Assembly (NCBI RefSeq): GCF_009932555.1 | Contig: NZ_BLJO01000002.1 | Span: 802,289 to 866,288 of the forward strand | Length of the DNA: 64,000 nt | Direction: 5' to 3' | Source of the DNA: Steroidobacter agaridevorans | Lineage (GTDB): Bacteria; Pseudomonadota; Gammaproteobacteria; Steroidobacterales; Steroidobacteraceae | Part shown: in pieces, positions 8,833-17,785 of the stretch | Position numbering within the stretch: position 1 is the first letter of the stretch | Layout of the letters: every line of letters starts with the position of its first letter | The notes under the pieces: model-generated | What the model was told of the DNA's origin: nothing | The model's database searches: none | What the model saw: only the letters and a program-made list of their open reading frames with translations | Position numbers and translations under genes: made by a program

Positions 8833-10840
8833 CCATCGTCAGCACGTCGTAGCTCGCGCAGATCTCGCCGTTCTGGTTGGTGATTTCGGTGTCCCACGCC
8901 ACCTCGCCATAGCCTTTATCCGCGCGCAGCGATTTCGATTTGCAGGTCAACCGCACCTTGATGCGATCGCCGGGCTTCACCGGCTTCACGAAGCGCAGCC
9001 GATCGATGCCGTAGTTCGCCAGCACCGGACCATACGGCGGATCGACAAACAATCCCGCCGCGGCGGAGACCAGGAAATAGCCGTGAGCGACGCGACCGCC
9101 AAACAGCGGATTGCGAGCCGCAGCCTCTTCGTCCATGTGCGCGTAGAACGTATCGCCCGAAAGCGCGGCGAACTTCTCGATGTCCTCGAGTGTCACTTCG
9201 CGCTCGGCCGAATTGAGGCTGTCGCCGACCTGCAGTTCATGGAAGGACTTGCGGAACGGATGACGTCCCGGATCCTTCTGCACGGCGCCTCGCGTCCAGC
9301 GGCCCGTGACAGCGGCGATTGTCTGCGGGCTGCCCTGAATGGCCGTGCGCTGCATGTAGTGCATGACGCCACGAATACCGCCCATTTCTTCGCCGCCACC
9401 GGCGCGGCCTGGGCCACCGTGCACGAGCGCGGGGAGTGGCGAACCATGCCCCGTCGATTCCTTCGCGCAATCGCGATTGACGACGAGCAAACGACCATGC
9501 AATGGCGCAAGACCGAGCACCAACTCGGTGGCGAGCGCGTCGTCGGCAGTAAACACCGATGCGACCAGGCTGCCTTCGCCCAAGCGGGCGAAGCCGATCG
9601 CTTCGCTGGTAGATTGATACGGCACGACGCTGCATACCGGACCGAACGCTTCGATGTGATGAAGCGCCTTGGCCTTGCGCGGCTCGCGGCAATAGAGCAG
9701 CGACGGCGCCACGAACGCACCGTGATCGTGATCCGCACCCGCGAGATCGATTCGCTCGGCTGTGATCAGCTCGGCTTCGCGCCGCAGCTCACTGATACGA
9801 CCCAGCACTTCGCGACGCTGTGACAACGCGGCCAGCGGCCCCATGCGGACATTCTCGAGTCGAGGATCGCCCACGACCACTTTAGCGAGCGAGGCTTTCA
9901 ACGCTTCAACGACCGCGTCCGAATAAGCGGCCGGAACGATCGCCTTACGAATGGCCGTGCACTTCTGACCGGCCTTCGTCGTCATCTCACGCGCGACTTC
10001 GCGAACGAACAGATCGAACTCCGGCTGACCCGGCTTGGCATCCTCCGCCAGCACGCAGCTGTTGATCGAATCCGTCTCGCTGATGAAGCGCACCGAATGC
10101 GCAACGATGCTGTGATGAGTGCGCAGCTTCTGCGCCGTGCTCGCCGAGCCCGTGAACGAGACTACGTCCTGACAGGTCAGATGATCGAACAGATCGCCCA
10201 CACTGCCGCACACCAACTGCAGCGAGCCTTCGGGCAGAATGCCGGACTCGACGATGCGCCGGACGACCAACTCGGTGAGGTAAGCGGTGGTCGTTGCGGG
10301 CTTCACGATTGCAGGCACGCCGGCCAGCAGCGTCGGCGACAGCTTCTCCAGCATGCCCCACACCGGGAAGTTGAACGCATTGATGTGCACAGCCGCGCCT
10401 TCCAGCGGCACGCAAATGTGCTGACCGACGAACGTGCCGGTCTTCGAGAGCATCTCGACATCGCCGTCGATGTAGACCTTGCTATTCGGCAGCTCGCGCG
10501 CGCCCTTGCTTGCATAGGCGAACAGCGTGCCGAAGCCGCCGTCGATATCGATCCACGAATCGGTCTTGGTCGCGCCGGTGGCGTAGGAAAGCGTGTAGAA
10601 CTCTTCCTTGAATTCGCCCAGCTTCTTCGCCAGTTGCTTCAGCAGCGCCGCCCGTTCATGAAACGTCAGCTTGCGCAGTGCAGGTCCGCCGACTTCACGC
10701 GCGTAACGCAGCGTGGCTTTGAAGTCGATGCCCGTGGATGAGGCCGAGGCAATGACCTGTCCGGTCGTGGCATCGCGCAGCTGTTGCGCTTCGCCCTCGC
10801 CGGCGAACCAGCGGCCTTGAATGTAACTCTTGAGTTGCAT
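8810..10840 (-). CDS. paaZ: Bifunctional ring-opening protein PaaZ (hydrolase + aldehyde dehydrogenase)
   Basis: Opens the oxepin-CoA ring in phenylacetate breakdown (MaoC-like hydratase domain) and oxidises the resulting aldehyde with NADP+ (aldehyde dehydrogenase domain). The N-terminal ALDH domain (about 1-520) shows the general-base Glu in RFISETDSINS and the nucleophile Cys in TKAGQKCTAIRK. The C-terminal MaoC domain (about 530-676) shows AALSGDTFYAHMDEEAA and FGGRVAHGYF with the catalytic Asp and His. At 676 residues it is close to E. coli PaaZ. ATG 10840 follows GAAGGGA, and the protein begins MQLKSYIQGRW as expected. The open frame extends upstream into paaG sequence and is not coding there. 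Last gene of the operon; 23-nt tail overlap with the monooxygenase gene. Confidence 0.95.
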   Translation of the reverse strand: MQLKSYIQGRWFAGEGEAQQLRDATTGQVIASASSTGIDFKATLRYAREVGGPALRKLTFHERAALLKQLAKKLGEFKEEFYTLSYATGATKTDSWIDIDGGFGTLFAYASKGARELPNSKVYIDGDVEMLSKTGTFVGQHICVPLEGAAVHINAFNFPVWGMLEKLSPTLLAGVPAIVKPATTTAYLTELVVRRIVESGILPEGSLQLVCGSVGDLFDHLTCQDVVSFTGSASTAQKLRTHHSIVAHSVRFISETDSINSCVLAEDAKPGQPEFDLFVREVAREMTTKAGQKCTAIRKAIVPAAYSDAVVEALKASLAKVVVGDPRLENVRMGPLAALSQRREVLGRISELRREAELITAERIDLAGADHDHGAFVAPSLLYCREPRKAKALHHIEAFGPVCSVVPYQSTSEAIGFARLGEGSLVASVFTADDALATELVLGLAPLHGRLLVVNRDCAKESTGHGSPLPALVHGGPGRAGGGEEMGGIRGVMHYMQRTAIQGSPQTIAAVTGRWTRGAVQKDPGRHPFRKSFHELQVGDSLNSAEREVTLEDIEKFAALSGDTFYAHMDEEAAARNPLFGGRVAHGYFLVSAAAGLFVDPPYGPVLANYGIDRLRFVKPVKPGDRIKVRLTCKSKSLRADKGYGEVAWDTEITNQNGEICASYDVLTMVSEQPVS

Positions 10841-10866
10841 GGTATCCCTTCGCCAGCCGCTGCTAC

Positions 10867-11658
10867 TCAGCGGCCAGTGAACTTCGGTGTACGTTTTTCG
10901 GTGAACGCCGCGACGCCCTCGGCGTAGTCCTGCGAGCGTCCCAGTTCGCGCTGGAAGTCGCGTTCCTGATCGAGCTGCTGCTCGAGCGAATGACTCCAGG
11001 ATTCGTAGATCGCTTGTTTGGTACGAGCCAGTCCGCGCGTGGGCGCGGCGGCCAATTGCGTGGCGAGTTGATCGACAGTGCTCTTGAACTCTACATCTTC
11101 GACACAGCGCCAGATCAGGCCCCATTGCGCTGCCTGCTCGGCGGGCAACTTGTCGCCCAACAACGCAAGGCCCATGGCTCGCGCATTGCCGAGCAGTCGC
11201 GGCAAGAACCAGGTGCCGCCAGAATCTGGAACCAGGCCGAGCTTGCTGAATGCCTGCACGAAGCTCGCGGACTTTGTCGCAATGACCAGATCACAGGCCA
11301 GCGCGATGTTTGCTCCGGCGCCCGCGGCAACTCCGTTGATCGCGCCAATCACAGGCATCGGCAGATTGCGGAGGGCCAGCACCAACGGCTTGTAATAGTT
11401 TTCGATGGAATCGCCGAGATCGACGCCCTGCCCGCCCGGTGCAACGGCCCGGTCGCCCAAGTCCTGTCCGGCGCAAAAGCCGCGTCCGGCGCCACTGAAC
11501 ACGAGCACGCGCGCCTCGCTGTTGTTCGTGAGCTGCGAAAGCGCCTCGCGCACTTCCTTATGCATCTGCACGTTGAAACTGTTGAGACGATCCGGCCGGT
11601 TCAAGGTGAGCCGCGCCACGCCGCCCGAGACCTCGAAAAAAATTGTCTGGTAAGTCAT
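10867..11658 (-). CDS. paaG: Ring-1,2-epoxyphenylacetyl-CoA isomerase PaaG
   Basis: Crotonase-fold enzyme that isomerises ring-1,2-epoxyphenylacetyl-CoA to oxepin-CoA. 263 residues with the crotonase features GRGFCAGQDLGDR (oxyanion-hole region and the conserved Asp), INGVAAGAGANIALACDLVIA and FSKLGLVPDSGGTWFLPRLLG. The GQDL and PDSGGTW motifs are characteristic of PaaG compared with other enoyl-CoA hydratases. It starts one base beyond the paaE stop and lies 26 nt before paaZ, so it is within the operon. No paaF, paaH or paaJ is present nearby; the later beta-oxidation steps must be encoded elsewhere. Confidence 0.93.
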   Translation of the reverse strand: MTYQTIFFEVSGGVARLTLNRPDRLNSFNVQMHKEVREALSQLTNNSEARVLVFSGAGRGFCAGQDLGDRAVAPGGQGVDLGDSIENYYKPLVLALRNLPMPVIGAINGVAAGAGANIALACDLVIATKSASFVQAFSKLGLVPDSGGTWFLPRLLGNARAMGLALLGDKLPAEQAAQWGLIWRCVEDVEFKSTVDQLATQLAAAPTRGLARTKQAIYESWSHSLEQQLDQERDFQRELGRSQDYAEGVAAFTEKRTPKFTGR

Positions 11659-11659
11659 G

Positions 11660-12751
11660 TCAGCGCTCGTCGTAGGTTAATTCGAGCTCGCGGCTGGTCG
11701 GCTTCGCCTGGCAGCACAGCACAAAGCCTTCCTTCACTTCCCAAGGCTCCAACGCGTAGTTCACCGCCATTTCGGCGCTGCCGCGCGTGACCTTGACCCG
11801 GCAAGTGGAGCATACGCCGGCCCGACACGAGTACGGCAGCTCCATGCCCATGCGCTCGGCCGCATCGAGCACGGTCGCATCGTCGTCGAGCATCGCGAAG
11901 GTGCGCTGACGACCATCCATCGTGATGGTGATTTCCGCCACCTCTTCGGCCGTCGCTCGCTTCGGCTTTGCTTGAGCCGCCAGCGCGGGTTGAATCGAGC
12001 CCGCCGGCATGTCGCTGGCGAAACGTTCAGTGTGAATACGCTTGGCGTCGACGCCGAGACCGACCAGCGTGTCGCGCACGCTCTCGATCATGTCGCCGGG
12101 ACCGCAGAGGAAAAATGCGTCGGTGTCGAGCGGATCGAACACTTCCTTGCTGAGCAAGGTCACCTTCTCGCGATCCAGTCGGCCGTTGAACAACTCCACG
12201 TCCTGCGGCTCGCGGCTCAGGAGGAAGTACAGCGACAGGCGCGTCGGATAGCGATCCTTCAGCGCCAGCAACTCCTCGGCGAACATGATGGTCGAGGTCG
12301 TTCGATTGCTATAGAACAGCATGATGCGGCTGTTCGGCTCGCGAGCCAGCAGGTTCTTCACGATGCCCAGAATCGGCGTGATGCCGCTGCCACCGGCGAA
12401 TGCGCAGTAAGTGCGCTCCGCGGCCGGCTGCGGCTCGGCGAAGAAGCGACCCGTCGGCGTCAGCACTTCGATGCTGTCCCCGGCTCGCAATTGATTCGCG
12501 AGGTACTGCGACATGCTGCCGTTATCGTGAACGCGCACGCCGATGCGCAAGTGACTATCGTCAGCCGCGCTGCAGATCGAATAGGTGCGCCGGACTTCCT
12601 GTCCGCCGATCTGCGCACGCACACCGACGTGCTGCCCGGGAAGAAAGCGATACGCCTCGCGCAACGACTCGGGCACTTCAAACGAAATGCACAGCGCGTC
12701 GCTGCCCTCAGGATGCACGTCGGCCACTTTGAGCGGATGAAAGGTCAGCAT
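11660..12751 (-). CDS. paaE: Phenylacetyl-CoA epoxidase reductase subunit PaaE
   Basis: Delivers electrons from NADPH to the PaaABC(D) epoxidase. It has an N-terminal ferredoxin-NADP reductase fold: FAD-binding RRTYSICS near residue 55 and nucleotide-binding FAGGSGITPILGIVKNLL near 117. The C-terminal plant-type [2Fe-2S] domain has CRAGVCSTC plus a distal Cys in GFVLCCQAKP. At 363 residues it is typical of PaaE. The stop is one base before paaG and the start lies 4 bases after the paaD stop, so translation is probably coupled along the operon. Confidence 0.95.
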   Translation of the reverse strand: MLTFHPLKVADVHPEGSDALCISFEVPESLREAYRFLPGQHVGVRAQIGGQEVRRTYSICSAADDSHLRIGVRVHDNGSMSQYLANQLRAGDSIEVLTPTGRFFAEPQPAAERTYCAFAGGSGITPILGIVKNLLAREPNSRIMLFYSNRTTSTIMFAEELLALKDRYPTRLSLYFLLSREPQDVELFNGRLDREKVTLLSKEVFDPLDTDAFFLCGPGDMIESVRDTLVGLGVDAKRIHTERFASDMPAGSIQPALAAQAKPKRATAEEVAEITITMDGRQRTFAMLDDDATVLDAAERMGMELPYSCRAGVCSTCRVKVTRGSAEMAVNYALEPWEVKEGFVLCCQAKPTSRELELTYDER

Positions 12752-12755
12752 GAAC

Positions 12756-13280
12756 TCAGATGCACTTGAAATATTCGAATGGTTCTAGACAGCTCGCGCA
12801 CCGATACAACGCCTTGCAGGGCGTCGATGCGAACTCGCTCACTTTGCTGGTCTGCATGGAGGAGCAGCGCGGGCAAGCCACCTTCGGCTCCCGGAATAGA
12901 TGCTTCGGATGACTCACCGAGTGAGCGGGCGGCGCGATGCCATATTCTTTGAGCTTGGCGCGACCGCTCTCCGTCAGCCAGTCGCTGGTCCACGGCGGCG
13001 ACAGCACCGACTCGACCTTGGGGTGCTCGTAGCCTTCCGCTTCGAGCCGGGTCTCGATGGAGCGCGCGATGACCTCAGTCGCTGGACAACCGGTGTAAGT
13101 CGGCGACACGCCCACGGTCACTCGACCGTCGTCCGCCAGGCGAACGTGACGAATGATCCCCAGCTCCACTACGCTGAGCACTGGAATCTCCGGGTCCGGC
13201 ACGTCCGCCAGAATGCGCCAGATCTCGCGCTCCGCCGGAGCGACGAATCGATCGACGCGATTGGCGGGCGCCTGGTTCAT
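12756..13280 (-). CDS. paaD: Phenylacetate pathway Fe-S assembly-type protein PaaD
   Basis: 174-residue PaaD/PaaJ (1,2-phenylacetyl-CoA epoxidase subunit D). The N-terminal MIP18/SufT-like domain includes DVPDPEIPVLSVVELGI and SPTYTGCPA. The C-terminal zinc-ribbon-like tail has CPRCSS, then CKALYRCASC. In this family the protein is thought to mature or stabilise the epoxidase rather than catalyse. ATG 13280 gives MNQAPANRVDRF; the frame extends further upstream through paaC sequence without meaning. Gaps to neighbours are 2 and 4 nt. Confidence 0.93.
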   Translation of the reverse strand: MNQAPANRVDRFVAPAEREIWRILADVPDPEIPVLSVVELGIIRHVRLADDGRVTVGVSPTYTGCPATEVIARSIETRLEAEGYEHPKVESVLSPPWTSDWLTESGRAKLKEYGIAPPAHSVSHPKHLFREPKVACPRCSSMQTSKVSEFASTPCKALYRCASCLEPFEYFKCI

Positions 13281-13282
13281 GA

Positions 13283-14068
13283 CTACCACTGCACCCCAGG
13301 GTAGGTCCGCTGCATGAACTGCATCTCGGCCAGCAGGTGACTCAGATGCTCGCTGTGCTGATTGCGCTTGCCGAACCAGCGATAGGAAACATCGGCCGGC
13401 TTCTTCAACGTGGCTTCCGTCAGCACCTGCTCGACGTTCGCAGCCCACGCGGCGCGCAGCGACGCAGGATCGGGCCCTAGTCCGGCAGCTGCGGCTTCTT
13501 CATCGACCGCGCCCGGCGCGAAGAACTCGCTCGTGAATTTCCACAGCGAATCCAGGCCATCCTGCACGCGTTTGTGACTTTCTTCGGTACCATCGCCCAG
13601 CCGCACCATCCAACCCGAGCTGAACCGATAGTGATAGCGCGTCTCTTTGAGCGCCTTGGCGGCGAGCTCAGCGAGGCGCGGCTCCGATGAACCCTGCAGG
13701 CACTCGAACAACTCCAGCTGCCAGGCATCGATCAGGAACTGCCGCACGATGGTGTGGCCGAAATCCACATTGGGCTGTTCGACCAGCGCGAGATTCGTGA
13801 AGTCGGACGGATCGCGCAGGAACGCGAGATCGTCCTCGGTGCGGCCCTTGCCTTCGATCTCACCGGCATACGACAGCAGATAACGCGCCTGCCCCAGCAA
13901 ATCGAGCGCGATGTTGGCCAGCGCCAGATCTTCCTCGAGCGCGGGCGCATGACCGACCCACTCGCCCAGTCGCTGCGCGAGAATCAGGCTCGTATCGCCA
14001 AGGTGAACCGCGTAACGGAAACGCAAGTCCGTCGAAGCGGAGAGCACGGTTGCGGCCGAGGCGCTCAT
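13283..14068 (-). CDS. paaC: Phenylacetyl-CoA epoxidase structural subunit PaaC
   Basis: 261-residue ferritin-like helical subunit that pairs with PaaA in the diiron epoxidase but does not itself carry the active diiron site. Family blocks include LGDTSLILAQRLGEWVGHAPALEEDLALANIALDLLGQAR and ALKETRYHYRFSSGWMVRLGDGT. Its start overlaps the paaB stop by 4 nt (ATGA), indicating translational coupling that fits fixed stoichiometry of the complex. Confidence 0.95.
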   Translation of the reverse strand: MSASAATVLSASTDLRFRYAVHLGDTSLILAQRLGEWVGHAPALEEDLALANIALDLLGQARYLLSYAGEIEGKGRTEDDLAFLRDPSDFTNLALVEQPNVDFGHTIVRQFLIDAWQLELFECLQGSSEPRLAELAAKALKETRYHYRFSSGWMVRLGDGTEESHKRVQDGLDSLWKFTSEFFAPGAVDEEAAAAGLGPDPASLRAAWAANVEQVLTEATLKKPADVSYRWFGKRNQHSEHLSHLLAEMQFMQRTYPGVQW

Positions 14069-14358
14069 AGATTCTTCACCTCGTCCGGAATCGAATAGAA
14101 CGTCGGATGGCGATAGATCTTGTCCTTCGCCGGCTCGAACAACGCCTCGGCATCGCCCGGATCCGACGCGGTGATATCCGAGGAGCGCACGACCCAGATG
14201 CTCACGCCTTCCTGACGGCGGGTATACAGATCACGCGCGTGCTCGACGGCCTGGCGCGCATCGACAGCATGAATACTGCCGACGTGCTTGTGCTCCAACC
14301 CCGAGCGCGCACGAATGAATACTTCGTACAGCGGCCACTGCTTGCGTTGCTGACTCAT
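14065..14358 (-). CDS. paaB: Phenylacetyl-CoA epoxidase subunit PaaB
   Basis: 97-residue small subunit of the epoxidase. It begins MSQQRKQWPLYEVFIRARSG and has the conserved EHKHVGSIHAVDA and EGVSIWVVRSSDI segments. Family members bridge PaaAC heterodimers. ATG 14358 is chosen by family alignment; the open frame extends 26 codons upstream. It lies 11 nt after paaA and overlaps paaC by 4 nt. Confidence 0.95.
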   Translation of the reverse strand: MSQQRKQWPLYEVFIRARSGLEHKHVGSIHAVDARQAVEHARDLYTRRQEGVSIWVVRSSDITASDPGDAEALFEPAKDKIYRHPTFYSIPDEVKNL

Positions 14359-14369
14359 ATATTTATCCC

Positions 14370-15365
14370 TCAAGCGGCCTGCGTTTCGCGAGCACGCTGT
14401 TTCTCTGCATGGGCGAGCGCGGCTTCGCGCACCCAACGCCCGTCATCGTGAGCGCGACGACGCGTCTCGAGCCGCTCGCGATTGCACGGACCGTTGCCTT
14501 TCAGCACTTCCTCGAATTCTTTCCAGTCGATGGGGCCGTGAATGTAGTGCTGGGTCGCTTCGTCCCAGCGCAGGTCCGGATCCGGCACTTTCAGGCCGAG
14601 GAACTCGGCTTGCGGGACGGTAATGTCGATGAACTTCTGCCGCAGCTCGTCGTTGCTGAAACGTTTGATCTTCCAGCGCATGGACTGCGCGGTGTGCTTG
14701 GACGTCGCGTCGTTCGGGCCGAACATCATGATCGACGGCCACCACCAGCGATTGAGTGCGTCCTGAGCCATGCGATGCTGCTCGGGCGTACCGCGAGCCA
14801 GCGTCATCATGATTTCGAAGCCCTGGCGCTGATGGAAGCTTTCTTCCTTACAGATGCGCACCATGGCTCGCGCGTACGGGCCATAAGAGCAACGACAGAT
14901 CGGAATCTGATTCATGATGGCCGCGCCATCGACCAGCCAGCCGATCGCGCCCACATCCGCCCACGTCGGGGTCGGATAGTTGAAGATGCTGGAGTACTTC
15001 GCCGTGCCGGCGAGCAACTGCTCCAACAGCTCATCGCGTGAAATGCCGAGCGTTTCGGCGGCGCTGTAGAGATACATGCCGTGACCGCCCTCGTCCTGCA
15101 CCTTGGCGATCAGTACCGCCTTACGGCGCAGCGACGGAGCGCGCGTGATCCAGTTGCCTTCGGGCAGCATGCCGACGATCTCGGAGTGCGCATGCTGTGA
15201 GATCTGGCGAATGAGCGTCTGCCGGTACGCGTCGGGCATCCAGTCCTTCGGCTCGATGCGCTCGTCCTCGTCGACCTTGCTCTGAAAACGCTGCTCGAGC
15301 GTCACGGCATCGGTCGCCTGATGCAGGCAATCCGCGCCCAGGGAATCCAAACCTTGCGTGTACAT
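14370..15365 (-). CDS. paaA: Phenylacetyl-CoA epoxidase catalytic subunit PaaA
   Basis: 331-residue diiron oxygenase subunit that converts phenylacetyl-CoA to the ring 1,2-epoxide. The carboxylate/His ligand motifs are visible: [17 protein letters not shown] (ExxH) and [15 protein letters not shown] (ExxH). [21 protein letters not shown] is characteristic of PaaA. It is the first gene of the operon. The start at 15365 follows a G-rich segment (GGAGGTGTGGGGG). The 135-nt divergent region to paaX holds a candidate operator. No paaK (phenylacetate-CoA ligase) is in the window. Confidence 0.96.
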   Translation of the reverse strand: MYTQGLDSLGADCLHQATDAVTLEQRFQSKVDEDERIEPKDWMPDAYRQTLIRQISQHAHSEIVGMLPEGNWITRAPSLRRKAVLIAKVQDEGGHGMYLYSAAETLGISRDELLEQLLAGTAKYSSIFNYPTPTWADVGAIGWLVDGAAIMNQIPICRCSYGPYARAMVRICKEESFHQRQGFEIMMTLARGTPEQHRMAQDALNRWWWPSIMMFGPNDATSKHTAQSMRWKIKRFSNDELRQKFIDITVPQAEFLGLKVPDPDLRWDEATQHYIHGPIDWKEFEEVLKGNGPCNRERLETRRRAHDDGRWVREAALAHAEKQRARETQAA

Positions 15366-15393
15366 AAAGCCCCCACACCTCCAGCTCAGGCAA

Positions 15394-15434
15394 TGTGACA
15401 CAAAACGATGCGTGTATCAATTTTTTCTGTGTCA
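15394..15434. promoter_or_regulatory. Candidate PaaX operator: inverted repeat between paaA and paaX
   Basis: TGACACA (15396-15402) and TGTGTCA (15428-15434) form a perfect 7-bp inverted repeat. The half-site centres are 32 bp apart, about three helical turns, with A/T runs on the inner side of each arm. A weaker half-site TGTATCA lies between them (15413-15419). The location between divergent paaA and paaX fits a repressor site released by phenylacetyl-CoA. The half-site differs from the sequence I recall for E. coli PaaX, so this is a positional inference. Confidence 0.4.
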
Positions 15435-15500
15435 TATGAGACCGCAATGCACCGGCCGCGCTGGGCAATCCCGACGCCGCCTGCGCTAACATGCGGCTCC

Positions 15501-16475
15501 ATGTCAGCCAAATCGCACTCGGCCTTCGTCACTCGCACCAACGCGCTCGTCGCCCGCTTCCGGCGGCAGCGCCCGCTCCGGGGCGGATCGTTGTTGGTCA
15601 CGATCCTGGGCGATGCCATCGCCCCTCGCGGCGGCACCATTGCGCTGGCCAGCCTGATCAAGCTGGCCATGCCGTTCGGGTTGACCGAGCGCCTGGTTCG
15701 CACATCCATCGGGCGCCTCGCCAACGAGGAATGGGTCAGCTTCGAACGTAGCGGCCGCGCGAGCTTCTACAGCCTCACGACCAATGGCCGCGCCCGCTTC
15801 GCCGAGGCCACCCAACGAATCTATGGCGCGCCTCCGCAGGATTGGGATGGCTTGTGGACCATGGCCATCGTCCCGCCCACGTTGAAAAGTCGACGCGACG
15901 ATCTGCGGGAAGAGCTGCTGTGGCTGGGCTTCGGTCAAATCACGCCCGGCGTGTTCGCTCATCCCACCTATAAAGAGTCGGCGATCAACGCCCGCATCGA
16001 CGAGTTGCAGTCGGCCGGTCAGCTGGTCGTCATGAAGGGCTCGATCCTGTCGCAGGCGGCGAGCGCCAACCTGGTCGCCATGGGTTGGAACCTGGACGAT
16101 CTGGCGCGCCGCTACCGACGCTTCATCGACATGTTCTCGCCAGTCGCGGCTGCCTTGAACGGCGCGAACGACGTTGCTATCGACGGCGATGTCGCCTTCC
16201 TCCTGCGCACGTTGCTGCTGCACGAGTACCGCAAGGTTCATTTGCGCGATCCTTTGCTGCCAGCAGCGCTATTGCCCGAAGACTGGGTTGGCGCCGATGC
16301 GCAGAAACTGTGCCGTGACTTGTATGCAACGGTCTTTCCGGCATCGGAGCAATATTTGTCGGCGACAGTGCAGACGCAGGCCGGCGCCCTACCGGCGCCG
16401 GCCGCGGAGATCTTCCAACGCTTTGGCGGACTGCCACCCGCCGATGCGAACATTAGCAGCACGCGGCTGTCCTAG
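15501..16475 (+). CDS. paaX: Phenylacetate operon repressor PaaX
   Basis: 324-residue GntR-like repressor of phenylacetate degradation genes; phenylacetyl-CoA is the known inducer in the family. The N-terminal winged helix (about 20-95) includes LRGGSLLVTILGDAIAPRGGTIALASLIKLAMPFGLTERLVRTSIGRL. It is followed by DWDGLWTMAIV and LWLGFGQITPGVFAHPT, typical of PaaX. ATG 15501 gives MSAKSHSAF; the frame is open further upstream but that part runs through the candidate operator. It is transcribed divergently from paaABCDE and ends at a hairpin shared with the convergent bkd operon. Confidence 0.94.
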   Translation: MSAKSHSAFVTRTNALVARFRRQRPLRGGSLLVTILGDAIAPRGGTIALASLIKLAMPFGLTERLVRTSIGRLANEEWVSFERSGRASFYSLTTNGRARFAEATQRIYGAPPQDWDGLWTMAIVPPTLKSRRDDLREELLWLGFGQITPGVFAHPTYKESAINARIDELQSAGQLVVMKGSILSQAASANLVAMGWNLDDLARRYRRFIDMFSPVAAALNGANDVAIDGDVAFLLRTLLLHEYRKVHLRDPLLPAALLPEDWVGADAQKLCRDLYATVFPASEQYLSATVQTQAGALPAPAAEIFQRFGGLPPADANISSTRLS

Positions 16476-16501
16476 TCGAAAGGGCCTCGGCCGCTTTCGA
16501 C
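16475..16501. terminator. Hairpin between convergent paaX and E2 genes
   Basis: GTCGAAAG (16475-16482) and CTTTCGAC (16494-16501) are perfect complements, with an inner GGC-CTCG-GCC stem. The element sits exactly between two convergent stops. No strong T run follows on either strand, so it could be a bidirectional terminator or an mRNA 3'-end stabiliser. Confidence 0.55.
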
Positions 16502-16508
16502 AAATAGA

Positions 16509-17771
16509 CTAAGCGTCTTTCCAGTTCTCCAGTCGCTCCACCAGCACCTGCAGGAACCGGTTCGCGCGGTGGCCGTCCATCACGCGATGATCCAGCGTCA
16601 GCGTGATGAAGCAACGCGGCTGGATCACGATGCGGTCTTCGCCATTCTCGGTGACGACTACGGCCCGCTTCTCCAGCTTGCCCACCCCCAGAATCGCTGA
16701 CTGTGGCTGGTTGATGATGATGGGCGTCGCCACGAGGCTGCCGCTCACGCCGTGATTGGAGATCGTGAACGTGCCATCGCGAACGTCGCTCGGTGTGAGC
16801 TTGTCGTTGCGCGCACGCTCGACCACGTCACCCAGCTCACGAGCGATGCCGAACAGATCCAATCCCTGCACGCTGCGGACCACCGGGACAACGAGCCCCT
16901 TGCCCTCGAGCGCCGTGCCGACGCCGATGTTGATGGTGTCGGGAACGATCAACGCATCGTCGGTCCAGCGGCTGTTCGCTTCGGGCACTTCCCGAATTGC
17001 ATCGACGCACGCCGCCAGGAAATAGGCCGTGAACGTGAGCGACACGCCCTTCTGCTGGAACTCGTCCTTGTGAGCCGCGCGATGCGCGATCACCGCCGAC
17101 ATGTCGGCTTCAAACACGGTTGTGACATGCGGTGCCGTGTGCAGCAGACTTTCGACCATGCGCTCGGCAATGCGCTTGCGCATGGATGAATGCGGCACTC
17201 GGCGACCCGCGACGGCGGCTTCCGCTTCCGTCGGCATCGAAGGTTTCCGCTGCTGAGTCTCGTTGTTCGTCCGGCGGGCAGCGACGTATGCGAGCACATC
17301 GTCGACCGTCACTCGACCACCGGCGCCCGTACCGCGAATCGGCGCGGACTCGAGTCCGTGCTCAGCGATCAAACGGCGCACGGCCGGGCTGCTGCGGCCA
17401 GTCGACAAGGCTTCGGCATGAGCGGCGAGCGCCGCCATCCGAATCTCTGCGCCTGGCGCTGCAGGTCGATTTGCGGCAGCGGGAGCCGGCTCCGATGCTG
17501 GCGCTGCCGCAGCTTCAGCGGCAGCTTGCGCCGACTGAATCGTGCCGAGCAATTCGCCGGGCTCGATCTCTTCCTGCTCGTGCTTGAGAATCTCGCGCAA
17601 CACGCCGCCGGCGGGCGCGGGAATTTCGATGGTGACTTTGTCGGTCTCCACCTCGATGAGCGGCTCGTTCTCCGCAACCGTCTCGCCGATGTTCTTCAAC
17701 CAGCGCTGGACTTGCGAACGCGTGCCTTCGGACTGCTCGCTCGGTGCGCGAACTTCAATCGTTGTTGTCAT
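16509..17771 (-). CDS. Dihydrolipoamide acyltransferase E2 of a 2-oxo acid dehydrogenase
   Basis: 420-residue E2 core subunit. The lipoyl domain (1-80) has the lipoylation Lys45 in EVETDKVTIEIPAP. An Ala/Pro linker follows, then the peripheral subunit-binding domain (about 125-165, SPAVRRLIAEHGLESAPIRGTGAGGRVTVDDV). The catalytic domain (about 190-420) ends with the active-site DHRVMDGHRANRFL (His and Asp). It lies 14 nt after the fused E1 gene, so the pair forms one enzyme complex, most likely the branched-chain 2-oxo acid dehydrogenase given the BkdR-like regulator alongside. The lipoyl domain alone would also fit a 2-oxoglutarate E2; the E1 type argues for branched-chain. No E3 gene follows, so the complex probably uses a shared lipoamide dehydrogenase. 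Confidence 0.85.
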   Translation of the reverse strand: MTTTIEVRAPSEQSEGTRSQVQRWLKNIGETVAENEPLIEVETDKVTIEIPAPAGGVLREILKHEQEEIEPGELLGTIQSAQAAAEAAAAPASEPAPAAANRPAAPGAEIRMAALAAHAEALSTGRSSPAVRRLIAEHGLESAPIRGTGAGGRVTVDDVLAYVAARRTNNETQQRKPSMPTEAEAAVAGRRVPHSSMRKRIAERMVESLLHTAPHVTTVFEADMSAVIAHRAAHKDEFQQKGVSLTFTAYFLAACVDAIREVPEANSRWTDDALIVPDTINIGVGTALEGKGLVVPVVRSVQGLDLFGIARELGDVVERARNDKLTPSDVRDGTFTISNHGVSGSLVATPIIINQPQSAILGVGKLEKRAVVVTENGEDRIVIQPRCFITLTLDHRVMDGHRANRFLQVLVERLENWKDA

Positions 17772-17785
17772 TTTCGGTCTCTCGA

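Noticed and set aside
10841..11125. N-terminal extension of PaaZ
   Set aside because: Overlaps paaG, has no similarity, and the ATG at 10840 has a good ribosome binding site.
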